Shown here in pieces: positions 1 to 10,754 of a stretch of DNA of 64,000 bases. Each line of letters starts with the position of its first letter. The first letter of the stretch is position 1. Below the pieces are notes generated by a model, which was not told where the DNA came from, ran no database searches, and worked only from the letters and a program-made list of their open reading frames with translations. The position numbers and the translations under genes were made by a program. The DNA comes from Chrysoporthe austroafricana (taxonomy: Eukaryota; Ascomycota; Sordariomycetes; Diaporthales; Cryphonectriaceae), in NCBI GenBank assembly GCA_001051155.2, contig JYIP02000003.1:1922001-1986000 (forward strand), given 5' to 3'.

Positions 1-448
1 TACCGCAGCGTGATCGGGGCCGTGTTCTCCTCGAGGACAGGCACGTCGTCCCCCACGAAACCTCTCAGGATCTTCGCCGCCGCCAGCTGCGGGACCAGAT
101 GCCTGACGTCGTCGTCGAGCCCGACCAGGCCCTTCTCGACGAGCTGCATGGCGCATGTCGCGGTGACGATCTTCGTCAGAGATGCAACCCAGCAGAAGGA
201 GTCGGGCGTGAACCTCGGCGCGTCTGCAGCCGGTGTGTTTCGTCCTGCTCCTCTCTGATAGATGACCTCTGAGCGGAACCCAGTTAGCGGATCCCGACCT
301 CGAGCGAACGCATCTCGTCTTGCGTCCCGCGTCTTGCTGGCTCACCATCTTTGTCGACGACCACGAACGCAGCCCCGAGCAGCTCATGCCTGGCGGGCGT
401 CCCGCCCTCGGCGACGTACGATTCAAGGATGTAGTCGAGCCGGTCCAT
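1..448 (-). CDS. Serine beta-lactamase-family / transesterase-like protein, 5' part (3' end outside window)
   Basis: Two exons read on the minus strand: 448..346 and 268..1, with a 77-nt intron (donor GTGAGC, branch GCTAAC, acceptor CAG) whose phase joins cleanly. The predicted start gives MDRLDYILESYV. At residues 64-67 there is S-L-T-K, the SxxK catalytic motif of class C beta-lactamases and LovD-like transesterases. It is followed by a helix and a Leu/Asp-rich stretch (LVEKGLVGLDDDVRHL) typical of that fold, then a segment ending APITLR, just before the usual HLLTHTSG block, which would lie off the left edge. Fungal members hydrolyse or transfer acyl esters, some in secondary metabolism. 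The substrate cannot be told here, and no signal peptide is visible. The family call is strong; the exact role is unknown. Confidence 0.85.
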
Positions 449-2163
449 CTCGGTTATTCCTAACGGCGCGTCAGCGAACCAAGTTCGGCCGAGACGGGCA
501 CTGCCAGGCGGACCCTACCGGAAAGGTGAAATCATGCGATTTCCCCAGGACTGCGGGGAGCAGGCATGCGGTGGTGCTGGCCTCCCACCCACCACCTCCA
601 CCGAAGAGCAGCGAGGTGCCTTGGCCAGAACCGGCGCCCCCACACAGGTGCAGCCGCCGGGACAGGCTGGGGGGGTTGCAGTACCGTGCTCTGGCGACCG
701 GTGACGTGCACGCCGAGCCTCCAGTAGGCGCCCGGCGTGCAGGTGCTCTGCATGGCCGGAGACATATCAGCCAGTCGGAAATGTTGTGTCTCACTCGGGG
801 TGCGACTGCGCTGAGCTGGCCTCAGCTGATCTGCGGGAGGCTGGCGTGTCGCCCCGATCGCGATCGGCTGCAGACAGCTTCCTCTTCTGCTTGCCTGTGC
901 ATATACGACCTGTCGTGCTCTCGGCCGTGCTACGATAATGTGCAGGGAAAAAAATGGGGATGTGTCTGCCGGCTGTCGGGCGGGTCGAGCAGGAGGAGCC
1001 TGTGTGCCTGGGCGACGGCGTACCCCGTGGCCTGTCTAAGCCTAGGGGATACACAGTGTCTGTCTCTCGCACATGATACTATGTGATCACTTATTATTAT
1101 GCAGACATCTTGTCGATCACCGTTGCACTGCCTCGATGGACCACAACGGGGCCGCTCGCTGGGCCAACGAAGAAGAGCACGTCCGCCCAAGCCGTGCTGC
1201 CGGTACTCCGCACACGTCTCTCGCGGCGGTGACTTGTCAGTCAGTCAGTCAGCCAGCCAGCCAGCCAGCCGGCCGGCCGGCCAGCCAAGTGCTGTGCTGC
1301 GCTGTCTCACTTGGGTGGACCAGCTTCCAGACCGGACAGCGCTGAGATAATGCACACGATGGGGATTGTACGCCTGTACATAGTACGTGTTCCATGTTTG
1401 TGGCAAGCTGGTTAGGAGGTCTCCCTATTCGCCAGGTCGGTGATGCGATATGGATACTGGGCACTATAGTATATTCGGTACAACCCTCACAAATGAAACC
1501 CCCCGCATAGAAATCGTCCCACGGCTTCACGAGATGCGGCGGCAGTGGGCGGGTAGTGGGTGGCATGGCGCGTCAGCACTATAATAAACTGCCCGCGGGA
1601 GGAGACGGCCACACGGCGTACCATACTACGGCGCACCGTACTATACTCAACACGGAGGCACGTACATACGGTAGCATTGCCAGAGATGAGATCTCGGCGG
1701 GTCCCGCCTCTACCTCCGTGCCGTGCGTGCTTGGGGCCCCGCGACACGAATCGTTCCAACGATCTCCGGCGTGCCGGGCATCGCTGCAAGATCAGTCGAA
1801 CGTGTTCCAAAAGTGTCATCATATCAGAAGATTCCGCCGCGCCGGTGGGTCCGGCGGGGGCCTTGGGGCCTGCATTAGTGGAATCGCCTGTGGTCTGGGC
1901 TTCGGGGTGACCCGCCCCGAGGAGCGCTCGCGCATCGAAATTCTTTGCGCGGCCCATCGTATCGTGGGTGGGCTACAGGATCGTGGGCCGGCTTGAAAAA
2001 GGGACAGCCGGCCGCCCTCCCTCTCCTCGCCCGGTCCTGTCTGTTCGTGTTCTCCTCCCAGCCCGACATCGAGAACCCTCGAGCCCGAACCTCAGCCCGC
2101 TCGTACGAAACAAAAAAAAAAAACGAACAAAAAACCACACCCGCAAACCACCCCAGCCTTGTC
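449..2163. other. GC-rich intergenic region, no convincing gene
   Basis: Several overlapping open frames exist on both strands (for example a minus frame at 1487-1957), but they reflect the high GC content. None shows a domain, a good start context or splice logic. The segment probably holds the upstream regions of the beta-lactamase-like gene (minus) and the small gene at 2164 (plus). A CA-rich leader with an A tract near 2110-2130 precedes the latter. Confidence 0.5.
1237..1284. repeat. Tetranucleotide microsatellite (TCAG)4(CCAG)4(CCGG)3CCAG
   Basis: A 48-bp array of 4-bp units read directly from the sequence. The unit changes stepwise (TCAG, CCAG, CCGG), as slippage plus point change would leave. 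Confidence 0.9.
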
Positions 2164-2568
2164 ATGGCTTCTCCCCCTCAGCCAACTTCGATCAGCGCAA
2201 CGGAGCGGAGGCCCTCCCCACGTCAGTAGAGTCCTGTCCACCGGCGCCGCGGTCTGTTCGCACCAGTCCAGTGCTGACATCATCCGGAAACAGAGTACAA
2301 CACCCTCGCATCCTCGGGTCTCTCCCCGCCAACGCCTCTGCTTGCGGCGCCTGGCCTCGTCGACGAGTCCGATCTCCTGGATGACCACATCTCACAACAC
2401 CGTATGTCACCACCATGCTGCTCCTGGCCATGGGACGCTCCTGTTGACCTAAACCTAGTGCCCACACAAAAAATACAACGCAGGCGCCGAGGCCAGATCT
2501 CCGAGAGGGAAGTCGAGACCTACCAGCGCTGGAGGTTAGACATCGGCCCCATCAGCAGGCATATCTGA
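2164..2568 (+). CDS. Small two-exon hypothetical protein (110 aa)
   Basis: Exon 1 is 2164..2221 and exon 2 is 2294..2568, separated by a 72-nt intron (donor GTCAGT, branch GCTGAC, acceptor AACAG). The phase joins as Q-Y-N-T-L and the frame then stays open to TGA at 2566. The ATG sits in a good context (TTGTCATGG) behind a CA-rich leader. The product starts Pro/Ser-rich (MASPPQPTSISATERR), has an acidic patch (VDESDLLDDH), then a basic stretch (RRRRGQISERE) and ends near RWRLDIG. No domain is recognised. The evidence is the clean phase and protein-like composition; the donor is not the strongest consensus. It could be a shorter or mis-spliced piece of a larger gene. Confidence 0.45.
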
Positions 2569-3488
2569 CGAATGACTGCAGTTGGGGAGTGGAGGAGTCT
2601 CTGAGCCGCCTAGCTGGCCTGTACAAAACAAACTAATAGAGCTGTACATACATATACCATAGAAGAACTTAGAGGGGCCTGCCATGTCGCAGAGAGACGG
2701 CGGCGCGGACAATGCTGCGCATCAACAAATACGACATACCTAATCACACAACATCACCACTCACTCTTCACTCCCACAGCTCATGTGCTTGAAGCCCCTC
2801 AGTTCCGGCCTCGTTGGGTGCATACTAATCCATCTATGTGTCACCAACCAAGAACAACGTTGTGCAGCAGCGCTGTTCCGATTCTACGTTGCCTAGACAC
2901 AGCTTATGAGGACGACCGGATGGGATCAGTTGGCCTCACCTGCTGTTGTCCAGTGGAACCAGTCGCGCCACGTAGACACGAGCGAATTCGCCAGGAGAGG
3001 GAGAGGAGGAAACGGCACAGGGAAAGAGGATGCAGTCGGTGGATTATCACGAGCTCCCTCCCCATCTACCTTGACGACGGGCTTAGCGAGCTGTGGTGAC
3101 AATAGAGGTTTGGATCCGGATATAGTAAAGTGCCGACGGCTCCTGGCTGAGTCCAGTCCGACTTGGTCACTCTCAGGAGGTGATAGACCACGGTGGGTCG
3201 TAAGCAGCCCCATGAGGTTACCGCCATGTCCTATAGTCCGTTGCCCCCCGCGTGCATAATGCGCCTTTGTACATAGATGGCCAAACCTCCTCTTCTACCT
3301 CTAGACCGTGCAGGAAGAGAAACAACGCCACGCGCAGGAGATCGTGAAGTCGCATGAGATGACACCAGGGGCGAATATCCGCGCTGCTCACTCCCAGCTT
3401 CCGATGGGTGGCAGTGACCCTCGACCCGAGTCATCGAGAGCACATCAGGACGCCCTGCCAGCACTTCATCACAGTCTCCGCCCGGTAC
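2569..3488. other. Intergenic region without a supported gene
   Basis: Short overlapping frames at 2785-3260 (plus) and 2926-3213 (minus). One plus frame has an Arg/Glu-rich run near 2965-3030 that looks mildly coding, but no start or splice site ties it to a gene. Probably the 3' flanks of the two neighbouring genes. Confidence 0.4.
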
Positions 3489-4154
3489 CTATCTCCGTCC
3501 ACCGTTCGCAAACTTGTCCACTAGTATCCCGCCGAGCGTCGACTGCACCAGCCTGCCCACGGTCCCACCGCCCTCCCCAGCGTTCTTGTCCAGCCCGGCG
3601 TCGATGAGACCCGCAGAAAGGGCCGCCGTGACGACCCGCATCCCCTTCTGTCCGACCCACCCCCCGGGGCTCTTCCGCTGGCGGAAGGCCTCGACCGCCC
3701 CCGCCGTGAGCGCAGCCTTGATCGCTTGGTTGCGCTTCTGCTTCAAGTCTTCCTCGGCCGGGGGTCCGCCCCGGCCCCGGCTGCGGCTGCGCCGGCCGTC
3801 CCTCGTCGAGACGGTCCCGGTCTCGCTGCGCGGGCGCCGCCCGCCGCGCCCCTTCTTGTTCGATGACCGCGGGGGGTAGCGCCGGGCGCGGTGGTCGTCG
3901 CGGTCGCTGTCGGAATACCCGGCGGGGCCAGCGCCGTAGCCGTCGTGGTGGATGGTGGATCGCCGGTTGCGCCGCCGGTCTCGGCCGCGCGAGGCCCCGT
4001 GGGGACTCCCCCCATCTGGGTCCCGCTTGGATCTGTCGCCTCTGTCGGAGTCGGGTGAAGGGTATCTATCCCTTCCCACCCTTCTTGTCCTGTCCCTGTC
4101 TCGGTCCCGGCTGCGACATGATGGGCGAGGTCTGTGGCTATCGGTTGCGGCCAT
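3489..4154 (-). CDS. Arg/Ser-rich conserved fungal-type protein with C-terminal Ala/Gly helical domain (221 aa)
   Basis: Single-exon gene from ATG at 4154 to TAG at 3489. The N-terminal 120 residues are very rich in Arg, Asp and Ser (repeated RDRD, RRSRSRG), predicting a disordered, nuclear-type tail. The last ~80 residues form an Ala/Gly helical repeat (IKAALTAGAVEAFRQRKSPG, then VVTAALSAGLIDAG and STLGGILVDKFANGG). This two-part layout, basic low-complexity head plus short Ala/Gly helical repeats ending GGILVDKFANG, is common in uncharacterised Pezizomycotina proteins. No enzymatic motif is seen. GC-rich codon use supports coding. Function unknown. Confidence 0.75.
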   Translation of the reverse strand: MAATDSHRPRPSCRSRDRDRDRTRRVGRDRYPSPDSDRGDRSKRDPDGGSPHGASRGRDRRRNRRSTIHHDGYGAGPAGYSDSDRDDHRARRYPPRSSNKKGRGGRRPRSETGTVSTRDGRRSRSRGRGGPPAEEDLKQKRNQAIKAALTAGAVEAFRQRKSPGGWVGQKGMRVVTAALSAGLIDAGLDKNAGEGGGTVGRLVQSTLGGILVDKFANGGRR

Positions 4155-5552
4155 CGTGCCGATGGCGCTGCTCCGCCGGAGGTCGGTGTGAAGTGTACAA
4201 GAAGCAGTCGGATGCCGCGCTTCTTTGAGTGTTGGATGTTTTCAACGAGGCTCGCCCCGTCTATCGCTTGGGCGTCGTCGAGTCCCCTCCCCCTCCATAA
4301 GCCACCCTACTATGGTGTGTACGCCAAGTGGCCCACGCCCGGGATACGCCAGCGAGAATTGCCCAATGGCCTGGGATAAGACAGCCTGACTGTCGATCAC
4401 ATATGCAAGTCTTCACCGCCCGCGATGAGGCTCAGGGCTCATATCCCCTGTTTCCCGGCCGTAACCTTTATTTTGACTTTCGCCGGTGCCAGGAAGGCTA
4501 TCTGCGGTCGAGACCGCAGCCCACGTTCCGCCCAGTGGGTATCGCCAGCCTGATTATCCTCCAGTCATACAGCCCGTGGGAACGGGGAGGGGCGGTTCAG
4601 CCCCAGCAAACATAAAATCTCTTCCCGAGAGAAGCGCACGTTTCAGAACAGTGCCTCAAGAGAATACACGGGAGACCCAGGGCCAGTTCGGGGTCACACC
4701 GGATCGCTTGGCGCGGTAGGTCCACCGTGTTGGTCAGTACTGCGGTGGCGACCAGCGTCAGCTAGTTTGCGCTTCCTGAGGGCCGTGGCGAGGAGGCTCT
4801 GAGTCGCACACGGGATCCACGGGAGGCAGCCGTGTGCTCAGGTGATACGCCTAGAGCGTTTGCTATGCCGAACACCGCAGCTGGTCCACAGCGTCGCTGG
4901 ATATGGAACCAGTTACGTCCTCTGGTCCGCTGGAGCCTGGCCAACCGTCCTCTGTCTAGCGAGAAACAATCGGAGTGGAACGTGGATAGTGCGTGTGGCC
5001 GGCTCCGTACCGGTGCCCCGGGATGGTCGAATGACAAAGCCGCTTCGGTCTACCAGTCGGATGCTGGAGTGGAATTTCATCCTCAGGAGCTCGACCCATT
5101 CGTAGACTGGTGATTCGATCTCGCTGGTGGCACGAGCAACCGTCCGATATGGATTGCAGTTACTAGCAGAAGCAAGACGACTATAGAGACGGACGCCAGA
5201 TTCTCTCAACCTGGTAATGCAGGAGCAGGATGCTCAGGTTTTCATCGGCCCTCGAAGATCCGTCAGAAGATTCCTTGGTAGCCCTCAAAGGCCTCAAAAG
5301 CCTGTACCGGGCTCTCATATGCGAGCAAGCCAGAGACTTGGATCCTCCCGTCTTGTCACAGTTCTGTTTGGTGTGCATCCTACCGTCTCCCCTAGGGACC
5401 TTGGGCAATGGGATCACTCCGCCCGTAATAAATCCACCAAGCGGCTCTGTCTATCGAGTCGCAAGCTCCAGGGTCGAGATTCCATGATCTTGGGCACTTA
5501 GAATCTGGCGGCAGATCCAAGAAATAAGCAGGTAGCCTGAGATATACAGGAT
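4155..5552. other. Decayed, possibly once-coding region
   Basis: Several short plus-strand frames have a protein-like Pro/Gly/Gln-rich composition (4486-4719 and 4832-5113, the latter ending in DPFVDW then a stop), but they lie in different phases and show no shared start. I read this as a frameshifted relic rather than a working gene; identity unknown. Confidence 0.3.
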
Positions 5553-5933
5553 TCATTCCTGCATCGTACGAACCGCCGCAGCCCAGACGCCATGGAGACG
5601 ACTAGCGCCAGGTTCTCGGAGGGTATTGTATTCCGCCTTATTCCTAATAAGGGTCACGGCAGTACCGCAGAACTTCGAAACCCTTGGCTCAGGACCAAGT
5701 GGCCCTATCACTTTTGTAACCATGTCGTGGCGTTCAACGTATTCGGCCTGAAACGTGGCAGATTCTAGTTTCTTCGTCTTATGAAGTATGGTCAACTTGA
5801 CACGTGACACATTAGACGAGATATGTATGCTGAAGTTGTCACAGTTGCAACCAAAGAACTCACCCGAAACTCGCCAGCTGGGACTGTCCTAATCCGATCG
5901 TTGGACGCCTTTGGCACGCGCTAGATGAAGCTG
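5553..5933 (-). pseudogene. Hypothetical-protein relic interrupted by one amber codon
   Basis: The minus frame is open from about 5933 to TGA at 5553 except for TAG at 5891..5889. The text on both sides is protein-like: SPSWRVSGEFFGCNCDNF after the stop, then VSRVKLTILHKTKKLES, and it ends WAAAVRTMQE. The TAG sits where a CAG (Asp-Gln-Asp) would read naturally, so a C-to-T change is the simplest explanation. It could instead be a splice acceptor (GGATTAG). No domain is recognised and no start codon is assigned. Probably the 3' part of a dead gene. Confidence 0.4.
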
Positions 5934-6584
5934 TCAGGATGCCTCATGGACCACAATGTAGACGTCGCAGTTCCATTTAATAGTATTGGGTTAGAACGAG
6001 AAGGAAGGTTCTAGTCATGGTCTGTAAGAAGACAGCATCTTACCACATGCGCGTCAGATCTTTTGCTCGCTGTCGAAGAGTATGGGCGGATCATTCTACC
6101 ATAGCGAATCCTACCGTGCTAGCTATGATTCAAGGAAAAATTACTCAGTTCGCAGTTCATCGACTAAATGGTGATTTGTATTACTAATACTGATAATGCT
6201 AAGGGAAGTAGGATGAAAAGTCCCACTAGAGAAGATGCAGAAAAGCATTAGTAGTTAGACACTCTTCAGAATTCTCCGGAATTTCCAGGGGGGCGCCTCG
6301 GAGCATCCCTAATACGGAAGTTGTGATTTGTATGACGGTGGATCCTAGTTAACCCGGCACCCGCCCACGAAAGGTTGCTGAGTAACTCTCATCTTCGCAT
6401 GTGCTCCACTATACACTCTAGGACGACATGATTACGGAGGGAAGCCACTAAGTTCAGTGCTCAATGGACAAATCTTTGGCAAGAAGGTCTACAGATATAA
6501 AATGGACCATGCGGACGTTCCGACCTTGATCATGTATTCCATGGCATCAAGGCATCAAAGGCATCTTTATCCAACGCTGTCAAG
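5934..6584. other. Intergenic region and promoter of the alpha/beta hydrolase gene
   Basis: AT-richer than its left flank; no open frame of interest. The last 100 bp carry a TATA element (see 6496). Confidence 0.45.
6496..6502 (+). promoter_or_regulatory. TATA box upstream of the secreted hydrolase
   Basis: TATAAAA 83 bp before the ATG at 6585, a normal fungal spacing. It fits a regulated secreted-enzyme gene. Confidence 0.45.
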
Positions 6585-7940
6585 ATGCACTTTCTCACAC
6601 TTGCTCTCGCCCTTGCGGGATCTGCTACAGCTTTGCCGACCTCAGGGATCAGTCAAAGAGGCCATGAGTGCTCCGAGATCCAGATTCCAGTGACCGTCTC
6701 TGAGAAGCGGGCCATTTTGAACATAACCATCGAAGACGATTGGGACGCAGCCTCGCTCACCTTCAACTTGACAGCGAGAGACTTTGGTGAGCCAGGTGAC
6801 TCTCTGCCAATTGCTAGCGAGACATCCTCGGCAGTCGGGGGTAATTACAGCGTAGGAGCTACGTTGTGCGGCACGGGGAGCACGATAATCGTGACGACGC
6901 ATGGCATTATCGAGTCGAAACTGTATGTTTACAAGCATTAATCATGGATATCTCAAGAGTATTAACGATGAAGTAGATATTACCAGCCAAACCTGTCGGG
7001 CTCAGAACAGTACAGCTTCGTGGATGCTGCTCTGGCCGCCGGCTATTCCGTGCTGAATTATGATCGTATCGGCGTTGGCTCATCTTCGAAGTTGGTCCCA
7101 CGCTTCTGCTCCGATGTTTGATGAGAAAAGCGACTGACCTATGAAATAGAGTCGATCCTTATACTGACGCCCAGTTCCAAGTCGAGGTGTCCGTACTCAA
7201 CTCCCTCGTCGCATACGCCCGACAGACCATCAGAGCAGACAAGGTCGTCCTGGTCGGCCACAGCTACGGCGCATACATCTCCACACAGTCCGCCGCCGTT
7301 CTGGGGACCTCCATCGACGGCCTCGTGCTGACGGGCTTCAGTGGCACGCTCGAGTACTTTGGCCCCTTCGGCGCGGGCGTAGGGTTCCGGGTGGCCAGCA
7401 TCCAGGACCCCCAGCGCTGGGGGGGCCTCGACCCCGCGTACCTGACGTCCGCGGACCTGTACGCCGAAACATTCGCGTACTTTGCGAGCCCGTACTTCGA
7501 GCGCCGCGTCGCAGAGTGGTCGTACGATGTCGCGTCCGAGCCGTTTGCCGTCGCGGAGCTGCCGACGCTGCTGGCGACGGAGATTGCGTATGGAAACGTA
7601 ACGGCACCGACCCTGGTGTTGCAGGGGAAGTATGATACTTCCGCCTGTGGCGGGGACTGCGTGGGGTTGCTGGACGGGTTGAGCGCGAACTTCACGGCGG
7701 CCGCGGCGTTGCAGACAGTGGATGATTTGCCTTCTGGGTGAGCTAAGACCTGTCCACCTCCTATCTCCATACTCCTCGGAAATCGTTGTCTGGTAGCAAC
7801 CTGCAAAGGTGATGCGATGTTGTTATGAAGAAGCCTGAGCTGATCGTTTGTGTAACCCCAGACATGATCTCTTTCTGCACAAGGTTGCGCCGCAAGCATT
7901 CGACATGATATTTAACTTCCTCAATGAGCAGGATGTATAG
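6585..7940 (+). CDS. Secreted alpha/beta hydrolase (372 aa, four exons)
   Basis: Exons 6585..6922, 6977..7090, 7150..7737 and 7862..7940; introns of 54, 59 and 124 nt, all in matching phase. Intron 2 has a weak GTTGGT donor but a CTGAC branch site. The N terminus is a signal peptide (MHFLTLALALAGSATALP), so the enzyme is secreted. The catalytic triad is readable: Ser189 in the nucleophile elbow G-H-S-Y-G, Asp313 in KYDTSACGG, and His348 in GHDLFL, which appears only after the last intron is removed. Several N-x-S/T sites (NITIE, NLTAR, NYSVG) suggest N-glycosylation. The length matches fungal secreted AB-hydrolases of unknown substrate. Without splicing the third intron the His would be lost, which supports this model. 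Confidence 0.88.
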
Positions 7941-8191
7941 ATGAGATGCCTGCACAGAGCGATAGAGCAGAAATGTTTCAGGCTGAGAAGGTGAGGGCAA
8001 GAAGAGCTTAAACAAGAAATTGCCCAACTTGAAATCAGAGGGAGAAGAGGAACCGGGAAAGAGGGACATAGGAATGAATTTAATGTGTTTTTGGCCCCTC
8101 TTGAATGGCCGTTAAGAGCAGTTAATTCTCCCGAGCACAACTGCTTGCGCGCGTTACAGGCTGTCTATCGCAGCCAGCGAATAGAGAAATT

Positions 8192-8572
8192 CTAACATCC
8201 GACCGTCTCCAGTCTACCGCTATATGGGCCGAACTCCAGATTGGTGTGCTTGTAGTCGAAGTACACCTAGCTGAGAGTTTTGTGCCACAGGTTCTCGCTC
8301 CGATACGAGAACGTCTCGGAATACATTTCTATGGTGAAAAGGTAGTAGGCGAACGAGAGGGACTGGGTGCAATGCATAGGTACGTACTAGTGCAGGCTGC
8401 GGTGATGCCACTGCAGCTCCTTGATAAAACTGTAGGGAGGCACGGCCATGTTGCCAAAGCAAATCTGGGTACCTTTATGAAGTGGCGGAAGGTCTCCTGT
8501 TGTCGGTCCTAGAGCTTCATGTGAAGCTAGAGAATCATCACCGTACAAGATACAAGACCGCTCGTCGAGAGT
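8192..8572 (-). pseudogene. Unrecognised gene relic with two in-frame amber codons
   Basis: One minus frame runs from TAG at 8575..8573 to TAG at 8194..8192 and is interrupted only by TAG at 8389..8387 and 8269..8267. The text between is protein-like and continuous: ICFGNMAVPPYSFIKELQ, then SLSFAYYLFTIEMYSETFSY, then VYFDYKHTNLEFGPYSG. No TAA or TGA occurs. CAG-to-TAG change explains each interruption. The 5' end is undefined and may run further into the rhomboid promoter. I do not recognise the family. Confidence 0.45.
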
Positions 8573-8878
8573 CTAGGCTGTGGTTCGGGTAGGGAGGCTC
8601 CCTGCCACGCCATGCAGGCTTCCCGGGGCTAAATACCTGCTGGACACGCTGGACAGCAGGGCGTGCTTACCTCAGCGACAAGGGCTGGGACCCCCTCTAA
8701 ACCATCCCATCCTTTTTCGTACACGCCTTTCCCACGAACGAGAGTCAGCGTTCGTCGAAAGTCGACACAGTCGACACAGAGATCCGAGTGTGACAAGTAA
8801 CCTGTCAGCACACGAGAACCTTGGACTTTCGAAGTGACAGTAGAGCGGCTCAACGGAAAGCGCGGGGAATCAAGGGCC

Positions 8879-9961
8879 ATGTTGCGCTCCCGCTTGAGAG
8901 CCCGACCACGCGTCAACGGCCTAGGCGCATATCCACCCTCTTCCTCCTCTCCCTACACTTCCTCTCGGCCACGATTCGCCTTCGCCCGCAGTTTCTCTCG
9001 ACAATGGGGCTACCGACAAGCTAACTGGGCACAACACCCTGTCCGGATCATTGGGCCCACGATCTGGTCAATCACTGCCGTTGGCACTATCTACTTCACC
9101 TGTGCTGCGTGGGATGTCTACCAGGATGTGAGGAGATACAGCAGGGAAAGCCGAGGCGGTTTGACCTTTGAACGGGTCGAGGCTGACAGGGCGCGGAGAA
9201 GCGCACGAGAGTCCTTCTCGCGCTCGGGCTTCAGCAGCGGACCGATCGTGGTGACTTCGCCGAGCTCCCTCTGGAACAGCCTCAGCGGGCCTGGCCAGGT
9301 CATTACCAGTGTTGCTGCCGTCAACATTGCCACCCTAGCGCTCTCGAGGTCGCCGTTGGATCCTGCAAGGCGCTTCGTGATGGGTCTTGCGCACACCCCA
9401 GTCGAGGGCGCCTTCAGAAACCGACAGCTCCTCACCAGCTCGTTCGTGCACACCGGCCCTCTACATCTGTTCATGAACATGTTCGTGTTGTTCAACTTCG
9501 GCCACAATCTGGCATATTCCTCACAGTTCAGGGGATCTGGGAGTCATACAGCCGCGTTCTACCTGTCAGGAGGTATCATATCCGCCCTCGGCAGCCACAT
9601 ATCGACCAGGTTCTGGCCCAATAAGTCGCACAGGTTCCGGCCCGGAATGGGCTTCTCGGGCGTTGTCTCTGCCATCTTCGCCGCCTGGTGCATGGAGCGC
9701 CCAGACTCTCGGGTTCGGATCATCCCGCTCCCTTGGGACTTTTCGGCACGAGGATTGTTGGAGTTCTCCGTCGGCTTCGAGACGCTTGGAGTTCTGGGCT
9801 TGTGGAGATACCTGCGCCTGCCTTTGGACGTCGCCTTCGCCTGCCATCTAACAGGGCTTGCATTTGGGGCGGCGTACGTCACATATGGGAAGAATGGGAG
9901 GTTCTGGACCCACTTCAGGGGAGCGGCATTTCGCACGATGAAGTTCACGAAAGTTATTTGA
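8879..9961 (+). CDS. PCP1: Mitochondrial rhomboid intramembrane serine protease (Pcp1/PARL type, 360 aa)
   Basis: Single exon. The first in-frame ATG (8879) opens an Arg/Ser-rich amphipathic presequence (MLRSRLRARPRVNG) without acidic residues, as expected for mitochondrial import. After a first membrane segment near residue 60, the rhomboid core starts around residue 175. It contains HLFMNMFVLFNFG (H..N of TM2), the catalytic serine in G-M-G-F-S-G (Ser260) and the catalytic His323 in AFACHLTGLAFGAAY. The single helix ahead of the six-helix core is the mitochondrial subfamily layout. Yeast Pcp1 cleaves Mgm1 and Ccp1 in the inner membrane, so a role in mitochondrial fusion and morphology is inferred. 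A conserved housekeeping gene amid decayed neighbours. Confidence 0.92.
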   Translation: MLRSRLRARPRVNGLGAYPPSSSSPYTSSRPRFAFARSFSRQWGYRQANWAQHPVRIIGPTIWSITAVGTIYFTCAAWDVYQDVRRYSRESRGGLTFERVEADRARRSARESFSRSGFSSGPIVVTSPSSLWNSLSGPGQVITSVAAVNIATLALSRSPLDPARRFVMGLAHTPVEGAFRNRQLLTSSFVHTGPLHLFMNMFVLFNFGHNLAYSSQFRGSGSHTAAFYLSGGIISALGSHISTRFWPNKSHRFRPGMGFSGVVSAIFAAWCMERPDSRVRIIPLPWDFSARGLLEFSVGFETLGVLGLWRYLRLPLDVAFACHLTGLAFGAAYVTYGKNGRFWTHFRGAAFRTMKFTKVI

Positions 9962-10754
9962 AGATGAATAGGGTGAGGTGTGGCAAGTCTAACAAAGCTC
10001 ACAATTGGAAATATGGACGATGTTGAAGCTCTGAACGAGGCTCAAGGGAGAAGAGGGGGCTCGAAATATACCGCTCAAGCCTGACGTTTGAGACGGACGG
10101 GATGTCTCTAGGCCTCGTTTCGTGCTTACCAGTGTACAAGTGGGAGATATGGCTGTCATTATAAATGATTTGGGAATTGGCAACGTGGAATATCAAGTGA
10201 CGGAGATATCAGATGCCTCAATGCACCGAAGCGCATATAGGATGAGCACGTCAACAGCGATATCAGCACGGACTACCAAGGCAGACAAGGCGTCGGGCAG
10301 TCCTGAGAGCCGGCGTCGCCACCTTGCAGAGTCTATGAGCTCAAATGACTGGCCATGGAGCTAGATTCTGGGAGCGGCGACAAATAAGCGATGTGGATGG
10401 GACCAATACCTCGAGCGCGGGATCACGGTGCAACACGTGGAATCTGCAGCACAATCAACGTCGCGATCGCTTCGTCCAGGAATTCTCACTGCCTGGGTGA
10501 CGCGACTACGTCCCAAAAAAGGCAGCTCGCAGAGAATAAGACACTGAAGTTTCTGAGACCCGCGTTCGTTGCTCATGATAGGGGTAGTTGGTCCGTCTTA
10601 CGGGCCGGATGCCGCCGCACCGCGTAAGCTGTACGCGTGCTCGAGAGAAGCGAAACCACGTCTTGTATAAATGCACTTATGTTCCAACCCATTCTTGAAT
10701 GCATTTGAGGATAGGCCTTTCAGGGTATTGTATGAATCATAGAAACACCACCTA
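9962..10754. other. Intergenic region
   Basis: Short frames only (for example 10122-10364 plus and 10361-10576 minus), with no domain or splice structure. Likely the 3' UTR of the rhomboid gene and upstream sequence of the next gene. Confidence 0.5.

Noticed and set aside
262..1086. 274-codon plus-strand open frame
   Set aside because: It is the antisense of the beta-lactamase-like exon at its left and GC-rich noise after that; no domain or proper composition.
1487..1957. 156-codon minus frame upstream of the beta-lactamase-like gene
   Set aside because: Overlaps plus frames of similar length; no domain and no conserved-looking segment.
7264..7899. 211-codon minus ORF
   Set aside because: Exact antisense of the alpha/beta hydrolase exon 3, which has a full catalytic triad.
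9559..10002. 147-codon minus ORF
   Set aside because: Antisense of the rhomboid gene.
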